DNA of 64,000 bases, from assembly GCA_943735955.1 (NCBI GenBank), contig CALSEQ010000043.1, positions 768,501-832,500 of the forward strand. Reading direction: 5' to 3'. The notes under the pieces are model-generated. The model searched no databases, had not been told where the DNA came from, and saw nothing but the letters and a program-made list of their open reading frames with translations. The position numbers and the translations under genes are program-made. This document shows positions 39,900 through 52,561 of the stretch, one piece after another. This stretch comes from Piscicola geometra. Lineage: Eukaryota; Annelida; Clitellata; Hirudinida; Piscicolidae. Within the stretch, counting starts at the first letter, position 1. Each line of letters starts with the position of its first letter.

Positions 39900-42800
39900 C
39901 GGGCTAGAACCCCACAACCTTGCATAGAGTGTAGGATCGGTCACTGCCCCTGGATGCCTATGATAGGCCGCTGATCCTTACTCCCACCCACACACATGAG
40001 ACAGTCCGAGGCCAATACGGCGCAATTTTTTTTTCTTTTTTATCTTTACTCCCCATGCACCCCCACACCAAATCCTTTTTACCCCTCAACCAAACCTACA
40101 GGCAAATGGTTGTCCTCACTGTCTCACCCTAATCCCAACCCCACACACATGGACAGCGCGAAAGATCCATGGAGGATACACCAAGCACCCCCACTGTTGT
40201 CACACAGCGATTTGTCACTTTATCTGAAAGTTTCATTTCGATCGATAGGTGCCTCACCACTCTGTTGATAGCCTAGACGGCTGCTTTCTCTGTTTCCCTC
40301 GCCGGAAATTTTCCCTACTCTAGGGGATTTTTCCTACGAGAACTCTGGTGCTTTTCAGAAAATTTGTTTTCTGAACACCTCAGTTTTGGATCAGAGAAGA
40401 GCTTAAGAGCCCGTCGAAACTCTGTGAGTGAGCGGATCCAAATGGTCCGGCGCCCAAAAAGTCCAACCGGCAATGGCCGAAAGGTTCTTTGCTCAGTACT
40501 TCGAGGATACCGGACAAAGTAGAACAGACCTTGCTCTATGTCAACCCGGGCTAGAACCTCACAACCTTGCATAGAGTGTAGGATCGGTCACTGCCCCTGG
40601 ATGCCTATGATAGGCCGCTGATCCTTACTCCCACCCACACACATGAGATAGTCCGAGGCCAATACGGCGCCAATTTTTTTACTTTTTTATCTTTACTCCC
40701 CATGCACCCCCACACCAAATCCTTTTTACCCCTCAACCAAACCTACAGGCAAATGGTTGTCATCACTGTCTCACCCTAATCCCAACCCCACACACATGGA
40801 CAGCGCGAAAGATCCATGGAGGATACACCGAACATCCCCACTGTTGTCACACAGCGATTTGTCACTTTCTCTGAAAGTTTCATTTCGATCGATAGGTGCC
40901 TCACCACTCTGTTGATAGTCTAGACGGCTGCTTTCTCTGTTTCCCTTGCCGGAATTTTTCCCTACTCTAGGGGATTTTTCCTACGAGAACTCTGGTGCTT
41001 TTCAGAAAATTTGTTTTCTGAACACCTCAGTTTTGGATCAGAGAAGAGCTTAAGAGCCCGTCGAAACTCTGTGAGTGAGCGGATCCAAATGGTCCGGCGC
41101 CCAAAAAGTCCAACCGGCAATGGCCGAAAGGTTCTTTGCTCAGTACTTCGAGGATACCGGACAAAGTAGAACAGACCTTGCTCTATGTCAACCCGGGCTA
41201 GAACCCCACAGGCTTGCATAGAGTGAGAGATCGGTCACTGCCCCTGGATGCCTATGATAGGCCGCTGATCCTTACTCCCACCCACACACATGAGACAGTC
41301 CGAGGCCAATATGGCGCCAATTTTTTTACTTTTTTATCTTTACTCCCCATGCACCCCCACACCAAATCCTTTTTACCCCTCAACCAAACCTACAGGCAAA
41401 TGGTTGTCCTCACTGTCTCACCCTAATCCCAACCCCACACACATGGACAGCGCGAAAGATCCATGGAGGATACACCAAACACCCCCACTGTTGTCACACA
41501 GCGATTTGTCACTTTATCTGAAAGTTTCATTTCGATCGATAGGTGCCTCACCACTCTGTTGATAGACTAGACGGCTGCTTTCTCTGTTTCCCTCGCCGGA
41601 AATTTTCCCTACTCTAGGGGATTTTTCCTACGAGAACTCTGGTGCTTTTCAGAAAATTTGTTTTCTGAACACCTCAGTTTTGGATCAGAGAAGAGCTTAA
41701 GAGCCCGTCGAAAGTCTGTGAGTGAGCGGATCCAAATGGTCCGGCGCCCAAAAAGTCCAACCGGCAATGGCCGAAAGGTTCTTTGCTCAGTACTTCGAGG
41801 ATACCGGACAAAGTAGAACAGACCTTGCTCTATGTCAACCCGGGCTAGAACCCCACAGGATTGCATAGAGTGTAGGATCGGTCACTGCCCCTGGATGCCT
41901 ATGATAGGCCGCTGATCCTTACTCCCACCCACACACATGAGACAGTCCGAGGCCAATACGGCGCCAATTTTTTTACTTTTTTATCTTTACTCCCCATGCA
42001 CCCCCACACCAAATCCTTTTTACCCCTCAACCAAACCTACAGGCAAATGGTTGTCCTCACTGTCTCACCCTAATCCCAACCCCACACACATGGACAGCGC
42101 GAAAGATCCATGGAGGATACACCAAACACCCCCACTGTTGTCACACAGCGATTTGTCACTTTCTCTGAAAGTTTCCTTTCGATCGATAGGTGCTTCACCA
42201 CTCTGTTGATAGCCTAGACGGCTGCTTTCTCTGTTTCCCTCGCCGGGAATTTTCCCTACTCTAGGGGATTTTTCCTACGAGAACTCTAGTGCTTTTCAGA
42301 AAATTTGTTTTCTGAACACCTCAGTATGGGATCAGAGAAGAGTTTAAGAGCCCGTCGAAACTCTGTGAGTGAACGGATCCAAACGGTCCGGCGCCCAAAA
42401 AGTCCAACCGGCAATGGCCGCAAGGTTCTTTGCTCAGTACTTCGAGGACACCGGACAAAGTGGAACAGACCTTTCTCTATGTCAACCCGGGCTAAAACCC
42501 CACAGGCTTGCATAGAGTGTAGGATCGGTCACTGCCCCTGGATGCCTATGATAGGCCGCTGATCCTTACTCCTACCCACACAGATGAGACAGTCCGAGGC
42601 CAATACGGCGCCAATTTTTTTACCTCTTTATCTTTAATCCCCATGCACCCCCACACCAAATCCTTTTTACCCCTCAACCAAACCTACAGGCAAATGGTTG
42701 TCCTCACTGTCTCACTCTAATCCCAACCCCACACACATGGACAGCGCGAAAGATCCATGGAGGATACACCAAACACCCCCACTGTTGTCACACAGCGATT

Positions 42801-44400
42801 TGTCACTTTCTCTGAAAGTTTCATTTCGATCGATAGGTGCTTCACCACTCTGTTGATAGCCTAGACGGCTGCTTTCTCTGTTTCCCTCGCCGGGAATTTT
42901 CCCTACTCTAGGGGATTTTTCCTACGAGAACTCTGGTGCTTTTCAGAAAATTTGTTTTCTGAACACCTCAGTATAGGATCAGAGAAGAGCTTAAGAGCCC
43001 GTCGAAACTCTGTGAGTGAGCGGATCCAAACGGTCTGGCGCCCAAAAAGTCCAACCGGCAATGGCCGCAAGGTTCTTTGCTCAGTACTTCGAGGATACCG
43101 GACAAAGTGGAACAGACCTTGCTCTATGTCAACCCGGGCTAGAACCCCACAGGCTTGCATAGAGTGTAGGATCGGTCACTGCCCCTGGATGCCTATGATA
43201 GGCCGCTGATCCTTACTCCCACCCACACACATGAGACAGTCCGAGGCCAATACGGCGCCAATTTTTTTACTTTTTTATCTTTACTCCCCATGCACCCCCA
43301 CACCAAATCCTTTTTACCCCTCAACCAAACCTACAGGCAAATGGTTTTCCTTACTGTCTCACCCTAATCCCAACCCCACACACATGGACAGCGCGAAAGA
43401 TCCATGGAGGATACACCGAACACCCCCACTGTTGTCACACAGCGATTTGTCACTTTCTCTGAAAGTTTCATTTCGATCGATAGGTGCCTCACCACTCTGT
43501 TGATAGCCTAGACGGCTGCTTTCTCTGTTTCCCTCGCCGGAAATTTTCCCTACTCTAGGGGATTTTTCCTACGAGAACTCTGGTGCTTTTCAGAAAATTT
43601 GTTTTCTGAACACCTCAGTATAGGATCAGAGAAGAGCTTAAGAGCCCGTCAAAACTCTGTGAGTGAGCGGATCCAAACGGTCCGGCGCCCAAAAAGTCCA
43701 ACCGGCAATGGCCGAAAGGTTCTTTGCTCAGTACTTCGAGGATACCGGACAAAGTAGAACAGACCTTGCTCTATGTCAACCCGGGCTAGAACCCCACAGG
43801 CTTGCATAGAGTGTAGGATCGGTCACTGCCCCTGGATGCCTATGATAGGCCGCTGATCCTTACTCCCACCCACACACATGAGACAGTCCGAGGCCAATAC
43901 GGCGCCAATTTTTTTACTTCTTTATCTTTACTCCCCATGCACCCCCACACCAAATCCTTTTTACCCCCCAACCAAACCTACAGGCAAATAGTTGTCCTCA
44001 CTGTCTCACCCTAATCCCAACCCCACACACATGGACAGCGCGAAAGAACCATGGAGGATACACCGAACACCCCCACTGTTGTCACACAGCGATTTGTCAC
44101 TTTCTCTGAAAGTTTCATTTCGATCGATAGGTGCCTCACCACTCTGTTGATAGCCTAGACGGCTGCTTTCTCTGTTTCCCTCGCCGGGAATTTTTCCTAC
44201 TCTAGGGGATTTTTCTTACGAGAACTCTGTTGCGTTTCAGAAAATTTGTTTTCTGAACACCTCAGTATAGGATCAGAGAAGAGCTTAAGAGCCCGTCGAA
44301 ACTCTGTGAGTGAGCGGATCTAAACGGTCCGGCGCCCAAAAAGTCCAACCGGCAATGGCCGCAAGGTTCTTTGCTCAGTACTTCGAGGATACCGGACAAA
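39900..44400. repeat. Seven-unit satellite block, left copy (4529 bp)
   Basis: It matches 44430-48930 at offset 4529 (seven units) at both ends, and at offset 3882 (six units) in the middle. Shared private marks include CGCAATTTTTTTTTC (about 40021 and 44550), ACCAAGCACC (about 40181), CCTCACAACC (about 40556), ATGAGATAGTCC, TTTCCTTTCG, CAGTATGGG, CACAGATGAG, GAAAGAACCATGG (44042 and 48571) and CTCTGTTGCGTTTC (about 44225 and 48754). Confidence 0.8.
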
Positions 44401-44429
44401 GTAGAACAGACCTTGCTCTATGTCAACCC

Positions 44430-47400
44430 GGGCTAGAACCCCACAACCTTGCATAGAGTGTAGGATCGGTCACTGCCCCTGGATGCCTATGATAGGCCGC
44501 TGATCCTTACTCCCACCCACACACATGAGACAGTCCGAGGCCAATACGGCGCAATTTTTTTTTCTTTTTTATCTTTACTCCCCATGCACCCCCACACCAA
44601 ATCCTTTTTACCCCTCAACCAAACCTACAGGCAAATGGTTGTCCTCACTGTCTCACCCTAATCCCAACCCCACACACATGGACAGCGCGAAAGATCCATG
44701 GAGGATACACCAAGCACCCCCACTGTTGTCACACAGCGATTTGTCACTTTATCTGAAAGTTTCATTTCGATCGATAGGTGCCTCACCACTCTGTTGATAG
44801 CCTAGACGGCTGCTTTCTCTGTTTCCCTCGCCGGAAATTTTCCCTACTCTAGGGGATTTTTCCTACGAGAACTCTGGTGCTTTTCAGAAAATTTGTTTTC
44901 TGAACACCTCAGTTTTGGATCAGAGAAGAGCTTAAGAGCCCGTCGAAACTCTGTGAGTGAGCGGATCCAAATGGTCCGGCGCCCAAAAAGTCCAACCGGC
45001 AATGGCCGAAAGGTTCTTTGCTCAGTACTTCGAGGATACCGGACAAAGTAGAACAGACCTTGCTCTATGTCAACCCGGGCTAGAACCTCACAACCTTGCA
45101 TAGAGTGTAGGATCGGTCACTGCCCCTGGATGCCTATGATAGGCCGCTGATCCTTACTCCCACCCACACACATGAGATAGTCCGAGGCCAATACGGCGCC
45201 AATTTTTTTACTTTTTTATCTTTACTCCCCATGCACCCCCACACCAAATCCTTTTTACCCCTCAACCAAACCTACAGGCAAATGGTTGTCCTCACTGTCT
45301 CACCCTAATCCCAACCCCACACACATGGACAGCGCGAAAGATCCATGGAGGATACACCAAACACCCCCACTGTTGTCACACAGCGATTTGTCACTTTATC
45401 TGAAAGTTTCATTTCGATCGATAGGTGCCTCACCACTCTGTTGATAGACTAGACGGCTGCTTTCTCTGTTTCCCTCGCCGGAAATTTTCCCTACTCTAGG
45501 GGATTTTTCCTACGAGAACTCTGGTGCTTTTCAGAAAATTTGTTTTCTGAACACCTCAGTTTTGGATCAGAGAAGAGCTTAAGAGCCCGTCGAAAGTCTG
45601 TGAGTGAGCGGATCCAAATGGTCCGGCGCCCAAAAAGTCCAACCGGCAATGGCCGAAAGGTTCTTTGCTCAGTACTTCGAGGATACCGGACAAAGTAGAA
45701 CAGACCTTGCTCTATGTCAACCCGGGCTAGAACCCCACAGGCTTGCATAGAGTGTAGGATCGGTCACTGCCCCTGGATGCCTATGATAGGCCGCTGATCC
45801 TTACTCCCACCCACACACATGAGACAGTCCGAGGCCAATACGGCGCCAATTTTTTTACTTTTTTATCTTTACTCCCCATGCACCCCCACACCAAATCCTT
45901 TTTACCCCTCAACCAAACCTACAGGCAAATGGTTGTCCTCACTGTCTCACCCTAATCCCAACCCCACACACATGGACAGCGCGAAAGATCCATGGAGGAT
46001 ACACCAAACACCCCCACTGTTGTCACACAGCGATTTGTCACTTTCTCTGAAAGTTTCCTTTCGATCGATAGGTGCTTCACCACTCTGTTGATAGCCTAGA
46101 CGGCTGCTTTCTCTGTTTCCCTCGCCGGGAATTTTCCCTACTCTAGGGGATTTTTCCTACGAGAACTCTAGTGCTTTTCAGAAAATTTGTTTTCTGAACA
46201 CCTCAGTATGGGATCAGAGAAGAGTTTAAGAGCCCGTCGAAACTCTGTGAGTGAACGGATCCAAACGGTCCGGCGCCCAAAAAGTCCAACCGGCAATGGC
46301 CGCAAGGTTCTTTGCTCAGTACTTCGAGGACACCGGACAAAGTGGAACAGACCTTTCTCTATGTCAACCCGGGCTAAAACCCCACAGGCTTGCATAGAGT
46401 GTAGGATCGGTCACTGCCCCTGGATGCCTATGATAGGCCGCTGATCCTTACTCCTACCCACACAGATGAGACAGTCCGAGGCCAATACGGCGCCAATTTT
46501 TTTACCTCTTTATCTTTAATCCCCATGCACCCCCACACCAAATCCTTTTTACCCCTCAACCAAACCTACAGGCAAATGGTTGTCCTCACTGTCTCACTCT
46601 AATCCCAACCCCACACACATGGACAGCGCGAAAGATCCATGGAGGATACACCAAACACCCCCACTGTTGTCACACAGCGATTTGTCACTTTCTCTGAAAG
46701 TTTCATTTCGATCGATAGGTGCTTCACCACTCTGTTGATAGCCTAGACGGCTGCTTTCTCTGTTTCCCTCGCCGGGAATTTTCCCTACTCTAGGGGATTT
46801 TTCCTACGAGAACTCTGGTGCTTTTCAGAAAATTTGTTTTCTGAACACCTCAGTATAGGATCAGAGAAGAGCTTAAGAGCCCGTCGAAACTCTGTGAGTG
46901 AGCGGATCCAAACGGTCTGGCGCCCAAAAAGTCCAACCGGCAATGGCCGCAAGGTTCTTTGCTCAGTACTTCGAGGATACCGGACAAAGTGGAACAGACC
47001 TTGCTCTATGTCAACCCGGGCTAGAACCCCACAGGCTTGCATAGAGTGTAGGATCGGTCACTGCCCCTGGATGCCTATGATAGGCCGCTGATCCTTACTC
47101 CCACCCACACACATGAGACAGTCCGAGGCCAATACGGCGCCAATTTTTTTACCTCTTTATCTTTAATCCCCATGCACCCCCACACCAAATCCTTTTTACC
47201 CCTCAACCAAACCTACAGGCAAATGGTTGTCCTCACTGTCTCACTCTAATCCCAACCCCACACACATGGACAGCGCGAAAGATCCATGGAGGATACACCA
47301 AACACCCCCACTGTTGTCACACAGCGATTTGTCACTTTCTCTGAAAGTTTCATTTCGATCGATAGGTGCTTCACCACTCTGTTGATAGCCTAGACGGCTG

Positions 47401-48930
47401 CTTTCTCTGTTTCCCTCGCCGGGAATTTTCCCTACTCTAGGGGATTTTTCCTACGAGAACTCTGGTGCTTTTCAGAAAATTTGTTTTCTGAACACCTCAG
47501 TATAGGATCAGAGAAGAGCTTAAGAGCCCGTCGAAACTCTGTGAGTGAGCGGATCCAAACGGTCTGGCGCCCAAAAAGTCCAACCGGCATTGGCCGCAAG
47601 GTTCTTTGCTCAGTACTTCGAGGATACCGGACAAAGTGGAACAGACCTTGCTCTATGTCAACCCGGGCTAGAACCCCACAGGCTTGCATAGAGTGTAGGA
47701 TCGGTCACTGCCCCTGGATGCCTATGATAGGCCGCTGATCCTTACTCCCACCCACACACATGAGACAGTCCGAGGCCAATACGGCGCCAATTTTTTTACT
47801 TTTTTATCTTTACTCCCCATGCACCCCCACACCAAATCCTTTTTACCCCTCAACCAAACCTACAGGCAAATGGTTTTCCTCACTGTCTCACCCTAATCCC
47901 AACCCCACACACATGGACAGCGCGAAAGATCCATGGAGGATACACCGAACACCCCCACTGTTGTCACACAGCGATTTGTCACTTTCTCTGAAAGTTTCAT
48001 TTCGATCGATAGGTGCCTCACCACTCTGTTGATAGCCTAGACGGCTGCTTTCTCTGTTTCCCTCGCCGGAAATTTTCCCTACTCTAGGGGATTTTTCCTA
48101 CGAGAACTCTGGTGCTTTTCAGAAAATCTGTTTTCTGAACACCTCAGTATAGGATCAGAGAAGAGCTTAAGAGCCCGTCGAAACTCTGTGAGTGAGCGGA
48201 TCCAAACGGTCCGGCGCCCAAAAAGTCCAACCGGCAATGGCCGAAAGGTTCTTTGCTCAGTACTTCGAGGATACCGGACAAAGTAGAACAGACCTTGCTC
48301 TATGTCAACCCGGGCTAGAACCCCACAGGCTTGCATAGAGTGTAGGATCGGTCACTGCCCCTGGATGCCTATGATAGGCCGCTGATCCTTACTCCCACCC
48401 ACACACATGAGACAGTCCGAGGCCAATACGGCGCCAATTTTTTTACTTCTTTATCTTTACTCCCCATGCACCCCCACACCAAATCCTTTTTACCCCCCAA
48501 CCAAACCTACAGGCAAATAGTTGTCCTCACTGTCTCACCCTAATCCCAACCCCACACACATGGACAGCGCGAAAGAACCATGGAGGATACACCGAACACC
48601 CCCACTGTTGTCACACAGCGATTTGTCACTTTCTCTGAAAGTTTCATTTCGATCGATAGGTGCCTCACCACTCTGTTGATAGCCTAGACGGCTGCTTTCT
48701 CTGTTTCCCTCGCCGGGAATTTTTCCTACTCTAGGGGATTTTTCTTACGAGAACTCTGTTGCGTTTCAGAAAATTTGTTTTCTGAACACCTCAGTATAGG
48801 ATCAGAGAAGAGCTTAAGAGCCCGTCGAAACTCTGTGAGTGAGCGGATCTAAACGGTCCGGCGCCCAAAAAGTCCAACCGGCAATGGCCGCAAGGTTCTT
48901 TGCTCAGTACTTCGAGGATACCGGACAAAG
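44430..48930. repeat. Seven-unit satellite block, right copy, truncated at the array end
   Basis: Partner of 39900-44400. Relative to the left copy it lacks the unit at about 40.7-41.35 kb and has an extra unit at about 47.1-47.76 kb, so total length is unchanged. The last monomer stops about two thirds through, inside CCGGACAAAGT, where the AT-rich minisatellite begins. Confidence 0.8.
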
Positions 48931-50385
48931 TTTTTAACATTAAAAAAAAAGTTTTTAACATTTAAAAAAAAGTTTTTAACATTTTTTTAAAAGTTTTTAA
49001 CATTTTTTTAAAAGTTTTTAACATTTAAAAAAAAGTTTTTAACATTTTTTTTAAAGTTTTTAACATTCTTTTTAAAGTTTGTAACATTCTTTTTATAGTT
49101 TTTAACATTCTTTTTAAAGTTTTTTACATTCTTTTTAATGTTTTTAATATTCTTTTTAAAGTTTTTAACATTCTTTTTAAAGTTTTTAACATTCTTTTTA
49201 AAGTTTTTTACATTCTTTTTAAAGTTTTTTACATTCTTTTTAATGTTTTTAACATTTAAAAAAAAGTTTTCAACATTTAAAAAAAAGTATTTAACATTAA
49301 AAAAAAAGTTCTTAACACTTAAAAAAAAGTTTTTAACATTTAAAAAAAAGTTTTTAACATTTAAAAAAAAGTTTTTAACATTAAAAAAAAAGTTTTTAAC
49401 ATTTAAAAAAAAGTTTTTAACATTTTTTTTAAAGTTTTTAACATTTTTTTAAAAGTTTTTAACATTCTTTTTAAAGTTTTTAACATTTTTTTCAAAGTTT
49501 TCAACATTCTTTTTAATGTTTTTAACATTCTTCTCAAAGTTTTCAACATTTTTTAAAATGTTTTTAACATTCTTTCCAAAGTTTTTAACATTTTTTAAAA
49601 AGTTTTTAACATTCTTTTTAAAGTTTTTAACATTTTTTTCAAAGTTTTCAACATTCTTTTTAATGTTTTTAACATTCTTTTCAAAGTTTTTAACATTCTT
49701 TTTAAAGTTTTTAACATTTTTTTCAAAGTTTTCAACATTCTTTTTAATGTTTTTAACATTCTTTTCAAAGTTTTTAACATTCTTTTTAAAGTTTTTAACA
49801 TTCTTTTTAATGTTTTTAACATTTAAAAAAAAGTTTTCAACATTTAAAAAAAAGTTTTTAACATTAAAAAAAAAGTTTTTAACACTTAAAAAAAAGTTTT
49901 TAACATTTAAAAAAAAGTTTTTAACATTAAAAAAAAAGTTTTTAACACTTAAAAAAAAGTTTTTAACATTTAAAAAAAAGTTTTTAACATTTAAAAAAAA
50001 GTTTTTAACATTTAGAAAAAAGTTTTTAACATTTTTCTTACAGTTTTTAACATTCTTTTTACAGTTTTTAACATTCTATTTACAGTTTTTAACATTTAAA
50101 AAAAAGTTTTTAACATTTTTCTTACAGTTTTTAACATTCTTTTTACAGTTTTTAACATTCTTTTTACAGTTTTTAACATTTGAAAAAAAGTTTTTAACGT
50201 TTAAAAAAAAGTTTTTAACATAAAAAAAAAGTTTTTAACACTTAAAAAAAAGTTTTTAACATTTAAAAAAAAGTTTTTAACATTTAAAAAAAAGTTTTTA
50301 ACATTTTTCTTACAGTTTTTAACATTCTTTTTACCGTTTTTAACATTCTTTTTACAGTTTTTAACATTATTTTTAATGTTTTTCC
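48927..50385. repeat. 21-bp A/T-tract minisatellite, about 69 copies
   Basis: The core GTTTTTAACATT is followed by either an A7-A8 run (A-type) or CTTTTTAAA / TTTTTTAAA (T-type), always adding to about 21 bp. Types come in runs: T-type about 49055-49250, A-type 49255-49415, T/C-type 49440-49810, A-type 49815-50025. CTTACAG and CTTTTTACAG forms then appear from about 50035. Because 21 is divisible by three, long open frames run through it on both strands, including a 235-codon frame at 49516-50223 made of FLTFFLK-like heptads. These are artefacts of the period, not proteins. Confidence 0.95.
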
Positions 50386-50396
50386 AAATTATTTTT

Positions 50397-50730
50397 AAAG
50401 TTCGTTAAATTTATTGTTTTTAAAAATTATTCTTAAAGTTCGTTAAATTTATTGTTTTTAAAAATTATTCTTGAAGTTCGTTAAATTTATTGTTTTTAAA
50501 AATTATTCTTAAAGTTCGTTAAATTTATTGTTTTTAAAATTTATTCTTAAAGTTCGTTAAATTTATTGTTTTTAAAAATTATTCTTAAAGTTCGTTAAAT
50601 TTATTGTTTTTAAAAATTATTCTTAAAGTTCGTTAAATTTATTGTTTTTAAAAATTATTCTTAAAGTTCGTTAAATTTATTGTTTTTAAAAATTATTCTT
50701 AAAGTTCGTTAAATTTATTGTTTTTTAGAG
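50397..50730. repeat. 38-bp AT-rich tandem repeat, nine copies
   Basis: The unit begins AAAGTTCGTTAAATTTATTG and ends TTTTTAAAAATTATTCTT. Starts fall at 50397, 50435 and so on to 50701, exactly 38 bp apart. Copies are nearly identical (one CTTG for CTTA near 50472, one AAATTT for AAAATT near 50540). The AAAGTT start resembles the AAAGTTTTT of the neighbouring 21-bp repeat, so it may have arisen from it. Confidence 0.95.
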
Positions 50731-51123
50731 TTGTTACAAATTATTTTCAAAGTTTTTACAGAACATTTTTAAAGTTTTTAAAAATTATTTTTAATGTTTT
50801 TACAAAATATTTTTAAAATTTTTAAACATATTTTTAAAGTTCAGAAAAATTATTTTCAAAGTTTTTAAACATAAAGTTTAGAAAAATTATTTTCTTACAA
50901 TTATTTTGAAATTTAGAAAAAATTACTTTCAAAGTTTAATAAAATTCTTTTCAAAGTTTGTTAAAATCATTTTCAAAGTTTGTTAAAATCATTTTCAAAG
51001 TTTATTAAATTATTTTCAAAGTTTGTTAAAATTATTTTCAAAGTTTGAAAATATATTGTAAGTAGTTTTTAAGTCTAAATAAAGAGCTTATTTGGTGAAA
51101 CTAATTTATTTTTGTACTTTTAA
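50731..51123. repeat. Degenerate ~22-bp AT-rich repeats and AT-rich linker
   Basis: Loose copies of ATTTTCAAAGTTTGTTAAAA run from about 50731 to 51057, clearest at 50930-51050 where spacing is about 22 bp. They look like decayed relatives of the two repeats to the left. The last ~65 bases are AT-rich linker with an AATAAA hexamer near 51078. No gene is visible. Confidence 0.75.
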
Positions 51124-51700
<577 letters not shown>

Positions 51701-52561
51701 ACTAATAGATATTGCAATAACCTTTTTAATGCATTTAATTTCTATAATTTATTCTACTTTTTTATCTAAAATTAAACGATTCAAACAAAGAGTATACGAT
51801 TTCAGGAAATGCTGTTAAACAACGGCACGGGTATACCTTTTCATTTAATAATTACGCTAGTGAAAAAATTTATTGATATAAAAAAATGAGACATTTTAAA
51901 ACTAAAAATTGAATTGTCTACATTTTGTTACATTTCGTTTTAGTGGTAAAACCCGCATAACATATACAAAATAAAATATTTTTTAAAGAAGCACCTTTTT
52001 ATGAAAATGTTGTTATATATCTTTTGAATAAAATCTAAAAAAATTAATTTCATTAATGAAATCATTTACCTTTTGATTTATTACTTTTGGACATACCAGG
52101 ACATTCGAATTTTAAAAGCCACCGCTTGCGCGTCGTTGTCTTTCCTTTAGTCACTAAGTAACTATAGTGAACTAAAGTTTAGTCTTTTAGATCTACGAGT
52201 TTGAAACTCTTTAAATATTTTAGTTAAAATGAATTCTAATCCATAAAAATGCGATTAGTTATTTTAAAATGCGATTTACAGAACTTATACTATCTTCAAA
52301 TTTTAAAAGTCTCACCAGCAAAAGAAGTTTTAGAACTATATAAAAACAAACTGAAATAGTGGCTGGAACAGACACTGACTAGGAAGAGATGAATTTTAAT
52401 CTTCGTTTAATTAATACAAGTTCAAAACAAAATAAAAACTTTCTTGAAACGTAAATCTCTGAGTTTGAGTTAGGAAACGAAAGGGTCATTATTCTGTTTA
52501 AAATGTTACAAAATATATAAAATGCACAAAAGTTCATAATAGTTTTCATTTTTTATTCTTC
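51701..52561. other. AT-rich single-copy stretch, nothing recognised
   Basis: I see no repeat partner in the window, no open frame with recognisable protein, and no RNA gene. A slightly less AT-rich patch with GCCACCGCTTGCGCGTCG lies near 52120-52138 but belongs to nothing I can name. Confidence 0.6.

Larger units (their letters stand above)
1..48930. repeat. 647-bp satellite array, about 75.6 tandem units
   Basis: One head-to-tail array fills the left three quarters of the window and is cut by its left edge. A landmark hairpin in each unit runs from 239 to 48765, which is 75 intervals averaging 647 bp, so 76 copies. Individual spacings are 646-648 because of single-base changes in T, C and A runs, such as seven instead of six C in the run before CAACCAAACC, or GATAGCCATAGACGG at 8564. 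Base composition is near balanced, unlike the very AT-rich DNA to the right. Small ORFs of 85-90 codons recur in every unit on both strands, but 647 is not a multiple of three, the two strands are open over the same bases, and unit variants are freely non-synonymous, so I read the array as non-coding. I do not recognise the family. Confidence 0.97.
28350..48930. repeat. Satellite domain 2 (CCCCTC-type units)
   Basis: From about 28.43 kb nearly all units have TACCCCTCAACC where domain 1 has the pure C run. Further markers are common only here: CTTTTTTATC for CTTCTTTATC, CAGTTTTGG for CAGTATAGG, GGCCGAAAGG for GGCCGCAAGG, and AAAGTAGAAC for AAAGTGGAAC. Two units return to the C6 form (about 43.96 and 48.49 kb) and are duplicates of each other. 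The sharp change of marker set shows that the two ends of the array homogenise separately. Confidence 0.8.

Noticed and set aside
1..48930. CRISPR-like array or bacterial repeats
   Set aside because: Units are far too long, have no spacer/repeat alternation, and the 28S gene shows a eukaryotic genome.
49516..50223. A 235-codon FLTFFLK heptad protein
   Set aside because: The 21-bp period is seven codons, so any frame without a stop in the unit stays open. No start context and no family.
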